Shown piece after piece: positions 1-5,600 of a stretch of 11,878 nucleotides of DNA (positions within the stretch are counted from its first letter, which is position 1; each line of letters starts with the position of its first letter). The notes beneath the pieces were generated by a model. It worked only from the letters and a program-made list of their open reading frames with translations. It was not told the DNA's origin and searched no databases. This stretch comes from 2-12-FULL-65-11 sp049679965. GTDB taxonomy: Bacteria; Acidobacteriota; Vicinamibacteria; Vicinamibacterales; CAVVIG01. The stretch is taken from positions 1 to 11,878 of the forward strand of contig JBAUGX010000177.1 in NCBI GenBank assembly GCA_049679965.1. Reading direction: 5' to 3'. The position numbers and the translations under genes are program-made.

Positions 1-1032
1 GCGCAGCGTTACACGCTGTCGCACCTTGCACACGACGTGAAGAACCAGACGGGCCTTGGCGAGCCGGTGCGCGACTGGTTCCCGATCTCGTTCATGGGCA
101 GCTTCACCGACTGGGCCGACGTCACGCACGGCGCCGAGAAGGAATTCGGCCAGCTGACGTGCGGCTGCCACCCGAACTGCGGCATCGGCATGGCCATCAT
201 GATCGACAAGGAAACGAAGGAAGCCGTGCCGGTGACGGCGTTCCTCAAGGCCGAGCAGCTCGCCAAGGACGTCGCGGCGGTCAGCGACGCGGGACGCGGG
301 CGCTTCCTCTCGGTATTCGGCATGGCGCTGGCGCTCGTCCGCAACTACGACTCGTTCAAGTCGCCCACCCACTTCAAGCTGACGGACCTGCTCAAGAAGT
401 TCGACAAGACGTTCGGCGCGACCAAGTCGGCCGAGAAGGGCAAGTACGGCAAGGTCGAGGGCGACCGGACGATGGACGATATTTCGAAGCGGCGGGCGGA
501 CCGCTGGAACTTCCTGTTCATCGCGGGCATGTGGTTCCAGGATCTGTTCAATTACGACTTCCGCCGCACCGAGATGTGCATCATCCCGTATGCCACCCAG
601 CAGGGCGAAATCTCCTTCTGCGCCTACAACACCGGCATCGGCTGGAGAAATATTATTGAAAAGATGCACATGACCGCGACGCTCACCAGGTGGTACGAAG
701 AGCACGGCCGCCACGAAATATTCGCCGGCGGCAAGAAAGTGGAGTTGGCGTCAACCGCGCACTCGCTGAAGTTGAACGAAGAAGCCGTGCGGCAGGGCGC
801 GCAGACCGACCTCGAAGACCTGGGGATCGCCAAGAACGCGCGCGAAGAGAAGGCGGCGCGCAAGCACAAGACGCCGGAAGAGGCGGCCTTGGAAGCAGCG
901 CACAACGCCGAGATGGCCAAGCTGTACGCGCAGCACGTGCTCAAGGAGCAGCCGACGCTGCAGATCCAGGGGCTGGGCGGCAAGAAGAAGTCGTCCGAGC
1001 CGCAGGCAGTGCTGCACAAGGCAGTGATCTGA
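1..1032 (+). CDS. C-terminal part of a probable radical SAM enzyme (Tes/MJ0619-like), 5' truncated by window
   Basis: The frame is open from base 1 and ends at TGA 1030-1032, so the gene starts upstream of the window; the GTG at 37 is probably internal. The visible 343 residues contain a Cys cluster, TCGCHPNCGIG, with Cys codons at 160-162, 166-168 and 178-180, and a later SFCAYNTGIGWRN segment with Cys at 619-621. From memory, a HPxCG cluster and an FCAYN segment near the C-terminus occur in radical SAM proteins related to archaeal tetraether synthase and MJ0619. Those enzymes use extra iron-sulfur or metal sites to join or modify lipid chains or pterins. The diagnostic CxxxCxxC motif would lie upstream, so the call cannot be confirmed here. 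The last 60-70 residues are charged, Lys/Ala/Glu-rich and probably helical. An intrinsic terminator and repeat array 1 follow at once. Family is a moderate guess; the substrate is unknown. Confidence 0.55.
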   Translation, partial: AQRYTLSHLAHDVKNQTGLGEPVRDWFPISFMGSFTDWADVTHGAEKEFGQLTCGCHPNCGIGMAIMIDKETKEAVPVTAFLKAEQLAKDVAAVSDAGRGRFLSVFGMALALVRNYDSFKSPTHFKLTDLLKKFDKTFGATKSAEKGKYGKVEGDRTMDDISKRRADRWNFLFIAGMWFQDLFNYDFRRTEMCIIPYATQQGEISFCAYNTGIGWRNIIEKMHMTATLTRWYEEHGRHEIFAGGKKVELASTAHSLKLNEEAVRQGAQTDLEDLGIAKNAREEKAARKHKTPEEAALEAAHNAEMAKLYAQHVLKEQPTLQIQGLGGKKKSSEPQAVLHKAVI

Positions 1033-1036
1033 GAAG

Positions 1037-1129
1037 GTCAAAAGTTAAAATTTAGAAGTTAAAAGGACTGGGCGGCTGTGAGGCCTCTCAGTCCTTTTTC
1101 ATTTTAAGTTTTGACTTTTAGCTTTGAAC
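1037..1129. repeat. Array 1: inverted heptamer array (GTCAAAA / GTTAAAA words)
   Basis: The left arm reads in unbroken 7-base phase: GTCAAAA (1037), GTTAAAA (1044), TTTAGAA (1051), GTTAAAA (1058), then GGACTG. The right arm read on the minus strand gives GTTCAAA (1129-1123), GCTAAAA, GTCAAAA, CTTAAAA, TGAAAAA, then GGACTG (1094-1089). The two arms therefore use the same word family and form an imperfect palindrome around the terminator stem. The array occupies nearly all of the 91-base gap between the radical SAM stop (1032) and the glycosyltransferase start, and its last unit overlaps the TTG start codon at 1124. Confidence 0.8.
1061..1099 (+). terminator. Intrinsic terminator of the radical SAM gene, built inside array 1
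   Basis: AAAAGGACTG (1061-1070) pairs with CAGTCCTTTT (1089-1098) as a 10-bp stem around an 18-base GC-rich loop, and the stem runs directly into a T tract (CTTTTTCATTTT). It lies 28 bases after the stop codon at 1032. The A-rich 5' arm makes it usable from either strand. Confidence 0.6.
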
Positions 1130-2224
1130 ATCCTCTTTCTTCACACGTATCCCGGCTGGGGCGGCGGCGAAGTCTCCTTGACCGCGATCAGTGAGGGCCT
1201 CAGCGGTCGGGGGCATCACGTGACGATTGCCTGCCGGCCGCATGCAGCCCTTCATCAACGCGCGACCTCGCTCCACAGCGCCGTCGTGCCACTGAGAATT
1301 TCTGGCGATATCAATCCCGTTACCATCTGGAAGATCCATCGGCTGATCAGGCACAACAAGATTGACGTCGTGTGCGTGCACACGAGCAAAGAGCTCCGTG
1401 TGGGCGGGATGGCCGCGTCTCTGGCTCGTGTGCCGGTCGTGATGAGCCGGGAGATCGACCTGCCGATCAAGGGCACACGGCTCAATCGATTCTTCTACAC
1501 GACGGTCGCGTCGGCCGTCGTGGTGAACTCGCGTGCCACGATGAACACGCTGCTCGCCAGCGCCCCGTGGCTGGAGCGCGATCGCGTGACCGTGGTCTGG
1601 AAGGGCATCGACGTCGAGGTATTCCGGCGCGCCGAACCGGCCGATCTGAGATCCGAGTTCGGTTTGGCCAGGGATGCCGTCATCGCCGGCTTCGCGGGCA
1701 GGCTCGAGGATCAGAAAGGGATCGCGACACTGCTCGACGCGATATCGCTCGTCGTGGCGCGCAACGACAGGATCGTAGTGGTCCTGGCGGGCGACGGACC
1801 CCTGAGAGACCGCATCAGCGCCTATAGCCGCGAACATCATCTCGAGCGGAACATCGTCCTGGCTGGATTCAGAGAAGACATCCCGGCGTTCATGAAGGCA
1901 ATCGACTTCCTCGTCATGGCGTCGAATTGGGAGGGCTTCGGTTATTCCGCGGTCGAAGCGATGGCGGCAGGAAGACCCGTGATCGCCACCAACGTGAGCA
2001 GTCTGCCGGAAATCGTTCAAGACGGCATGACAGGCCTTCTTGTGCCGCCACGGGCACCGCAGAAGCTCGCGGACGCCATGCTCACCCTGGCAGACGATGT
2101 GATGCTGCGAGAATCCCTTGGCAAGGCCGGCGCACGAAGAGTGGAAGAAGTCTTCCCGCTGTCAGCCATGCTGGACAAGGTGGAGTCGCTCTTCCGCTCA
2201 GTCCTCTTAAGTTCTGAGTTCTGA
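1124..2224 (+). CDS. Family 4 (GT-B) glycosyltransferase
   Basis: The 366-residue protein looks like a GT4 retaining glycosyltransferase, transferring sugar from a nucleotide-sugar donor in cell-envelope, LPS or exopolysaccharide synthesis. The N-terminus MNILFLHTYPGWGGGE is the first Rossmann strand plus glycine loop. The C-terminal donor domain shows AGRLEDQKG (191-199, with R193 and K198 expected to contact phosphate), LAGDGP (221-226) and the EX7E pair E270/E278 in WEGFGYSAVEAMAAGRPVIAT. There is no membrane segment. The start is a TTG inside array 1 with no Shine-Dalgarno; an in-frame TGA at 1112 blocks any earlier start, and no later one keeps the first strand. The last four residues, SSEF, are encoded by array 2 and the stop TGA lies in it. 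Acceptor and sugar cannot be deduced, as no other polysaccharide gene is adjacent. Confidence 0.9.
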   Translation: MNILFLHTYPGWGGGEVSLTAISEGLSGRGHHVTIACRPHAALHQRATSLHSAVVPLRISGDINPVTIWKIHRLIRHNKIDVVCVHTSKELRVGGMAASLARVPVVMSREIDLPIKGTRLNRFFYTTVASAVVVNSRATMNTLLASAPWLERDRVTVVWKGIDVEVFRRAEPADLRSEFGLARDAVIAGFAGRLEDQKGIATLLDAISLVVARNDRIVVVLAGDGPLRDRISAYSREHHLERNIVLAGFREDIPAFMKAIDFLVMASNWEGFGYSAVEAMAAGRPVIATNVSSLPEIVQDGMTGLLVPPRAPQKLADAMLTLADDVMLRESLGKAGARRVEEVFPLSAMLDKVESLFRSVLLSSEF

Positions 2225-2243
2225 GTTCTAAGTTCTACGTTCC
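2209..2243. repeat. Array 2: direct heptamer array (RAGTTCT word)
   Basis: Five contiguous 7-base units: AAGTTCT (2209), GAGTTCT (2216), GAGTTCT (2223), AAGTTCT (2230), ACGTTCC (2237). The first two units are inside the glycosyltransferase reading frame, and its TGA stop (2222-2224) spans the boundary of units 2 and 3. Unlike the other arrays, no inverted arm is visible. Confidence 0.85.
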
Positions 2244-2255
2244 GCCGCAAGGCGG
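2242..2255. terminator. Perfect GC hairpin between convergent genes
   Basis: CCGCC (2242-2246), GCAA loop, GGCGG (2251-2255): a 5-bp all-GC stem with a GNRA-type tetraloop in the 33-base gap between the convergent stops at 2224 and 2258. There is no T tract on either side, so it is a weak or Rho-assisted terminator at best, or an mRNA 3'-end stabiliser. Confidence 0.4.
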
Positions 2256-2257
2256 CC

Positions 2258-2980
2258 CTATCGCCCTCGTCTGGGCGTCGCGGGCCTGGGCGCAGCGGAC
2301 CTGGCTGGCGGCGGGGGCGGAGGCGGCGCGGGCGGCCTGTACTCGAGCAACACGTTGCTGATATCGGCGATCGGCCGACCGGGCTGCGGGTAGGTCGCGC
2401 TGCCATCGAGCCGTTCGATCGTCACCTTCTCGCCCAGAATGCTGACTTGCTGCTCCCCTTCCGGGATGGTGATGGTGATCGACTCGGTACCGGTGGGGGC
2501 GACCGCTTTGACGGCGCCCGGACCGGATCCGCTAATGCGATCGACCAGATCCGCTTCGGTTCGGAACTCATTCTGGACAACGGCCCGGCTGATGAGGGTG
2601 TTGTCCATGGTCAGCACGCCGACGGTCGCGGTGTATCGGGTGAACGCGCGGCGCGCGCGGACCTGCTCCTCGGAGTACGTGTGGCGATTGTGGAGATCGA
2701 AGGTCAGCGTCGCCGTTCCCTCGTGGGGCGGGAGCTTGACGATGATGCCCTGGGCGGGATCGCGTCCGGTCATCACATCGCAAAAGGCCAGTTGGGTTTT
2801 GACGCCGACGCCGAGCGGCGTCGGGCATGTCACCTCGGGTGCGATGATCTCTGGTGTCGGCGGCGGTGGCGGCGCGGCCGGGGCTGCGGGAGCTGGGGCT
2901 GCACCACGCTGCCCTCGTGTCTGGGCGGATGCCGACACCGCAAGAACGGCCGCGAGGGCGACGGCGACCAGGTACCGCAT
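2258..2980 (-). CDS. Secreted proline-rich protein of unknown function
   Basis: The 240-residue product starts MRYLVAVALAAVLAVSASAQ, a clear Sec signal peptide with likely cleavage after ASA at residue 19. A Pro/Ala-rich linker follows (27-43), then a mostly beta-predicted domain (about 45-215) with two cysteines, C52 and C67, that could form a disulfide in the periplasm. It ends in a polyproline, Arg-rich tail (216-240). The start at 2980 is chosen for the signal peptide; the frame extends further upstream, but only into folE. A TATACT hexamer on this strand (2994-2989) lies 9 bases upstream, so separate transcription is possible. The 29-base gap after folE makes co-transcription more likely. 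I do not recognise the family; no enzyme motif is visible. The two proline tracts suggest a tether or an envelope-binding role, which is inference. Confidence 0.85.
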   Translation of the reverse strand: MRYLVAVALAAVLAVSASAQTRGQRGAAPAPAAPAAPPPPPTPEIIAPEVTCPTPLGVGVKTQLAFCDVMTGRDPAQGIIVKLPPHEGTATLTFDLHNRHTYSEEQVRARRAFTRYTATVGVLTMDNTLISRAVVQNEFRTEADLVDRISGSGPGAVKAVAPTGTESITITIPEGEQQVSILGEKVTIERLDGSATYPQPGRPIADISNVLLEYRPPAPPPPPPPARSAAPRPATPRRGR

Positions 2981-2997
2981 AGGCGACCAGTATAGTA

Positions 2998-3011
2998 CGG
3001 TTCCGCGTTCT
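2998..3011. repeat. Possible two-unit array remnant at the folE stop
   Basis: CGGTTCC (2998) and GCGTTCT (3005) are two adjacent heptamers of the NNGTTCY form seen in array 2. They abut the folE stop codon (TAG on the minus strand, 3012-3010). Two units are too few to exclude chance. Confidence 0.3.
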
Positions 3012-3645
3012 AGTCGTTGATGCACGCCAGGCCGGCCGGCGTGCTGCCTCCCATGACCGGCGCGACACTGCGGAGCTTGATGAGCTCCAGGAATTCCATC
3101 CGCGTGCGAGAGGCGGTGCGGAAGGCGCCGAGCATCGCGCTCGTGACGCAAAAAGAGTTCTGCTTTTCGACGCCGCGCATCGACATGCACAAGTGGGTTG
3201 CCTCCACGACCACCGCCACGCCCAGCGGCGCGACCTTGTCCTGGATGGTCTCGGCAATCTGGTTGGTGAGGCGTTCCTGCACCTGGAGCCGCCGGCTGAA
3301 CACGTCAACCACCCGGGGAATCTTGCTCAGGCCGATGACACGGTTGGTCGGAATATAGGCGACGTGGCACTTGCCGAAGAACGGCAGCAAATGATGCTCG
3401 CACAGGCTATAGAAGTCGATGTCCTTGACGATGACCATCTCGCTATAGTCGACGGCGAACAGGGCGCCATTGAGCACCTGATCGATGTCTGCGTCATATC
3501 CGCTCGTGAGAAAGCGGTAAGCCTTCTCGACGCGTTTGGGCGTATTGAGCAGACCGTCGCGGCTCGGATCTTCCCCGATTTCCACCAGCAACTGTCTAAT
3601 GAGCTCCTGCATCGGCATATTGTATATCTCTGGATTGCTTGTCAT
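3010..3645 (-). CDS. folE: GTP cyclohydrolase I
   Basis: This cytoplasmic zinc enzyme converts GTP to 7,8-dihydroneopterin triphosphate plus formate, the first step of tetrahydrofolate and pterin synthesis. The 211-residue protein carries the whole family pattern: GEDPSRDGLLNTPKRV (24-39), YSLCEHHLLPFFG (79-91), SKIPRVVDVFSRRLQVQERLT (within 107-127), and VVVEATHLCMSMRGV (145-159). The zinc ligands are expected to be C82, H85 and C153, and all are present, so it should be active. After the usual ending near FLELI (185-189) there is a further tail of about 20 residues containing APVMGGSTPAGLACIND. The start at 3645 leaves only 9 bases to the divergent gene at 3655. An internal ATG at 3618 (MPMQELIRQLL) matches the usual FolE N-terminus equally well. 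No strong Shine-Dalgarno supports either. Confidence 0.96.
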   Translation of the reverse strand: MTSNPEIYNMPMQELIRQLLVEIGEDPSRDGLLNTPKRVEKAYRFLTSGYDADIDQVLNGALFAVDYSEMVIVKDIDFYSLCEHHLLPFFGKCHVAYIPTNRVIGLSKIPRVVDVFSRRLQVQERLTNQIAETIQDKVAPLGVAVVVEATHLCMSMRGVEKQNSFCVTSAMLGAFRTASRTRMEFLELIKLRSVAPVMGGSTPAGLACIND

Positions 3646-3654
3646 GATGGCACC
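3616..3654. promoter_or_regulatory. Candidate divergent promoter region, AT-rich
   Basis: The stretch CATATTGTATATCTC (3616-3630) is conspicuously AT-rich in GC-rich surroundings, and TATATC (3623-3628) could be a -10 element about 27 bases upstream of the plus-strand start at 3655. No good -35 is visible (TGAGCT at the 17-base spacing). If it is a promoter, the first 9 codons now assigned to folE may be 5' leader. Confidence 0.25.
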
Positions 3655-4533
3655 ATGAAACTCACGCGCCCACGGGCCGCGTGGCCGTTCGCTCTCCTGA
3701 TAGCGGCTGCCACGGGAGCAGGGCCGGTCGCGCAGCAGCCGCCCACGATCGCCGACGTTCTCGCGCGCGCGGGCGAGTATGTGGCTCGGCTCGAGCGCAA
3801 TCTCTCGGGCATCGTGGTCGAAGAGCACTACGCGCAGGACTCGACCCGCCTGGGCGGGGGCCTACCGACGAGGGGACCCGGCGCGATTCAGACGACACGC
3901 GAGCACCGGGACCTGAAATCCGACGTGCTCCTGGTCCGCCCCGAAGGGGCCGACCGCTACATTCAGTTTCGCGACGTATTCGAGGTGGACGGCAAGGCGG
4001 TGCGCGACCGTGACGACCGGCTGGCCATGCTCTTCCTCAACCCGGCGCCGTCCGCGTCAGAGCAGCTGCAGGAGATCAGAGAAGACAGCGCGCGGTATAA
4101 CCTCGGCAACATTGCCAGGGACTTCAACGTCCCGGTGCTCGCGCTGATGTTCCTGCACTCGGAGCATCAGGCGCGGTTCGCCTTCGCGCTCAAGACCGGT
4201 CGGGCCGGACAGCCCTGGGAAATCGAATACCGCGAGGTCCAGCCGCGCACGATCATTCGCACTACCGCCGACCGCGACTTGCCGGTTCGCGGCCGCTTCC
4301 GCATCGAGCCGGACTCCGGGCGCGTCTGGCTCAGCGAGCTCGTCCTGGAAGATGACGCCGTGCACGCCGGCGTCACCGTCACGTATGCGCTCGACGCCAA
4401 GCTGGGCTTCCTCGTGCCGACTGAAATGCGCGAGTCGGTCGGGACTCGAGACGGCAGTCTCGAAATCAAGGGACGTGCGACGTACAGCCGGTTCCGCAGA
4501 TTCAACGTCACGACGGAAGAAAACGTCCGATAG
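3655..4533 (+). CDS. Secreted protein of unknown function
   Basis: The 292-residue product begins MKLTRPRAAWPFALLIAAAT, a signal peptide with basic N-region and hydrophobic core, probably cleaved near GPVAQ (residues 23-27). An amphipathic segment follows (ADVLARAGEYVARLERNLSGIVVEE, within 33-57), then RDLKSDVLLVRPEG (85-98) and a short charged run. The C-terminal half is beta-rich, with RFRIEPDSGRVWLSELVLED (224-243) and TYALDAKLGFLVPTEMRES (243-261). I infer a LolA/LppX-like half-barrel lipoprotein-carrier fold from the alternating strands, but no defining motif proves it. There are no cysteines, so it is not a lipoprotein. The start is the only one that gives a signal peptide. It is divergent from folE with a 9-base gap, so any promoter must lie within folE coding DNA. 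Similar proteins seem frequent in Acidobacteriota, from recall. Confidence 0.82.
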   Translation: MKLTRPRAAWPFALLIAAATGAGPVAQQPPTIADVLARAGEYVARLERNLSGIVVEEHYAQDSTRLGGGLPTRGPGAIQTTREHRDLKSDVLLVRPEGADRYIQFRDVFEVDGKAVRDRDDRLAMLFLNPAPSASEQLQEIREDSARYNLGNIARDFNVPVLALMFLHSEHQARFAFALKTGRAGQPWEIEYREVQPRTIIRTTADRDLPVRGRFRIEPDSGRVWLSELVLEDDAVHAGVTVTYALDAKLGFLVPTEMRESVGTRDGSLEIKGRATYSRFRRFNVTTEENVR

Positions 4534-4695
4534 GGCACCAATCAGCTCGTCGGTGCGAGTGCAGACAATTTGGCGCCCGCCGTGGTCAGGCTGGCACACG
4601 GTTCTGTATTAGACGGCCAAACGTTGGGAAATGCCGGGCATATAGAACATCGACACGTGGCACGATTCCTGAAGACAGATCGCCTCACATTGTCC

Positions 4696-4702
4696 GGGGA
4701 GG
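4696..4702 (+). promoter_or_regulatory. Ribosome binding site of the pseudo-receiver gene
   Basis: GGGGAGG, 9 bases before ATG 4712, fixes that start over other in-frame candidates. It is the clearest plus-strand Shine-Dalgarno here and suggests the degenerate receiver is really translated. The 178-base gap before it (4534-4711) holds no convincing promoter or terminator that I can see. Confidence 0.6.
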
Positions 4703-4711
4703 CGGACTGCG

Positions 4712-5089
4712 ATGCGGACACACACTGCGCCTACTCGCACCACCCTTCAGCCAGCCGAGGGCCGGAGGTCAGCGATACAGCAAGTCGTGGTCGTCAACGG
4801 CAGCCAGGAAACGCTCGCGATGGTCGAGACCGTGCTCAATCCGGGTCGCTACAACCTCGTGTTCCTGGAATCGAGCGGTCACGCCTATTCGGAAATCAAG
4901 CGCCTCCAGCCGAACCTCGTGATCCTCTGCACGCGGATCGAGCAACTGGACGGCTTTCAGGTCCTCTCGATGTTGAAGCTCGACGATGAAACGCGGAACA
5001 TCCCGGTCGTCACATTCACGACCGAGGATGAATCTGAACCCGAATCTGAGGAAGTAGAGGATGTCGGGGTAGCCAGATTGCCGAATTGA
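4712..5089 (+). CDS. Degenerate CheY-like receiver (pseudo-receiver) domain protein
   Basis: The 125-residue protein follows the receiver-fold pattern: beta-1 QQVVVVNGSQE (23-33), helix 1, beta-2 YNLVFLES (47-54), beta-3 QPNLVILCTRIEQLDGFQVL (66-85), helix 3 with MLKLDDETRNIP, and beta-4 VVTFTTE (99-105). The phosphoacceptor Asp is replaced by Cys (C73 in ILCTRI, where ILDIRM is usual). The acidic metal-binding pair after beta-1 is N29-G30. The switch Thr region survives (TFTTE), but the protein ends with an acidic run and VGVARLPN, with no clear conserved Lys or helix 5. It is therefore unlikely to be phosphorylated and may act as a constitutive interaction module. GGGGAGG at 4696-4702 is a strong ribosome site 9 bases before the ATG. 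Its stop is 2 bases from the stop of the convergent gene at 5092. Confidence 0.8.
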   Translation: MRTHTAPTRTTLQPAEGRRSAIQQVVVVNGSQETLAMVETVLNPGRYNLVFLESSGHAYSEIKRLQPNLVILCTRIEQLDGFQVLSMLKLDDETRNIPVVTFTTEDESEPESEEVEDVGVARLPN

Positions 5090-5091
5090 TC

Positions 5092-5493
5092 TCACTTCAC
5101 TCTGAGATGTTCCAGGTAATCGCCCGACTCGATCCGCCGCGCGCCCCCGAGCGGCGCGTTGTAGAAGTACGCCCAGGCAGGTTCCGTGCGGCCGTCATCA
5201 AACGTCACCGGCACCTCGACACGGGTGTACAAGCTGGCGTCTGGCTCGCCGGGACGAAAGCCCTCGATCTCGTCCAGCGCCGCGAGGACGCTGTCCGGGT
5301 CCAGCATGTGATGGACCTCTCCCCACACGCGACTGTCTGACGCGGGAACCGCAGCAGGGTATATGCCAAGGTCGAATAGCGCTGCAGAAATCCAGCCGCG
5401 GCCCTGCGACGAAAGCTTTGTCTCAATGCGCGACCGCCCACGCCGCCTGAATCCGCTCATCAGCGTGCCGTAGAAGAACACCAGGTTGGTCAC
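5092..5493 (-). CDS. Gamma-glutamylcyclotransferase-like (AIG2/GGCT fold) protein
   Basis: The 133-residue protein opens with LVFFYGTLMSGF (4-15), the YGTL motif that lines the substrate pocket of the GGCT/AIG2 family. It carries the acidic segment AALDEIEGF (71-79), where the family's catalytic glutamate is found (E75 or E77). Other family features are VWGEVHHM (56-63), LYTRVEVPV (88-96) and AWAYFYNA (106-113). Members cleave gamma-glutamyl peptides to 5-oxoproline or act on gamma-glutamylamines; the exact substrate cannot be told from sequence. Length fits the small bacterial single-domain type. The start is GTG at 5493 and keeps the first strand; no strong Shine-Dalgarno is visible. It is a single gene, upstream of which sits array 3. 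It converges on the pseudo-receiver gene with a 2-base gap and no hairpin. Confidence 0.88.
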   Translation of the reverse strand: MTNLVFFYGTLMSGFRRRGRSRIETKLSSQGRGWISAALFDLGIYPAAVPASDSRVWGEVHHMLDPDSVLAALDEIEGFRPGEPDASLYTRVEVPVTFDDGRTEPAWAYFYNAPLGGARRIESGDYLEHLRVK

Positions 5494-5535
5494 TGCTGCC
5501 CAGGAGTGTAGGGGCTCGGCGTGATCCCGTCAAGC

Positions 5536-5600
5536 AAGTCTCAAGTCTGAAGTCTGAAGTCTGAAGTCCGATCAGACTTGAGACTTGAGACTTAAGACTT
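5536..5600. repeat. Array 3: inverted heptamer array (AAGTCTS word)
   Basis: There are five units on the plus strand, AAGTCTC (5536), AAGTCTG (5543), AAGTCTG (5550), AAGTCTG (5557), AAGTCCG (5564). After AT come four reverse-complement units, CAGACTT (5573), GAGACTT (5580), GAGACTT (5587), AAGACTT (5594-5600). Phase is exact throughout. Folding unit 5557 on unit 5573 leaves a 9-base loop and a 28-base stem with only three mismatches, each at a unit's last base. The stop codon of gene E (TGA, 5602-5600 on the minus strand) shares its final A with the first base of the array. It may act as a bidirectional terminator, though there is no T tract. Confidence 0.92.

Noticed and set aside
1118..2020. 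Minus-strand reading frame opposite the glycosyltransferase
   Set aside because: The plus strand has full GT4 motifs; the antisense product is low-complexity Asp/His/Arg-rich.
4592..4606. Sigma-54-like TGGCAC element upstream of the pseudo-receiver
   Set aside because: The -12 half (TTGC) is not present at the required spacing.
4624..4646. TTGGGA and TATAGA as a sigma-70 promoter
   Set aside because: The spacer is 11 bases, far too short.
4567..4711. Small gene in the gap before the pseudo-receiver
   Set aside because: No frame with a ribosome site or a recognisable product; the frame from 4570 runs into the receiver gene in the wrong frame.
5536..5600. CRISPR array
   Set aside because: Units are 7 bases with no spacers, are inverted halfway, and no cas gene is present.
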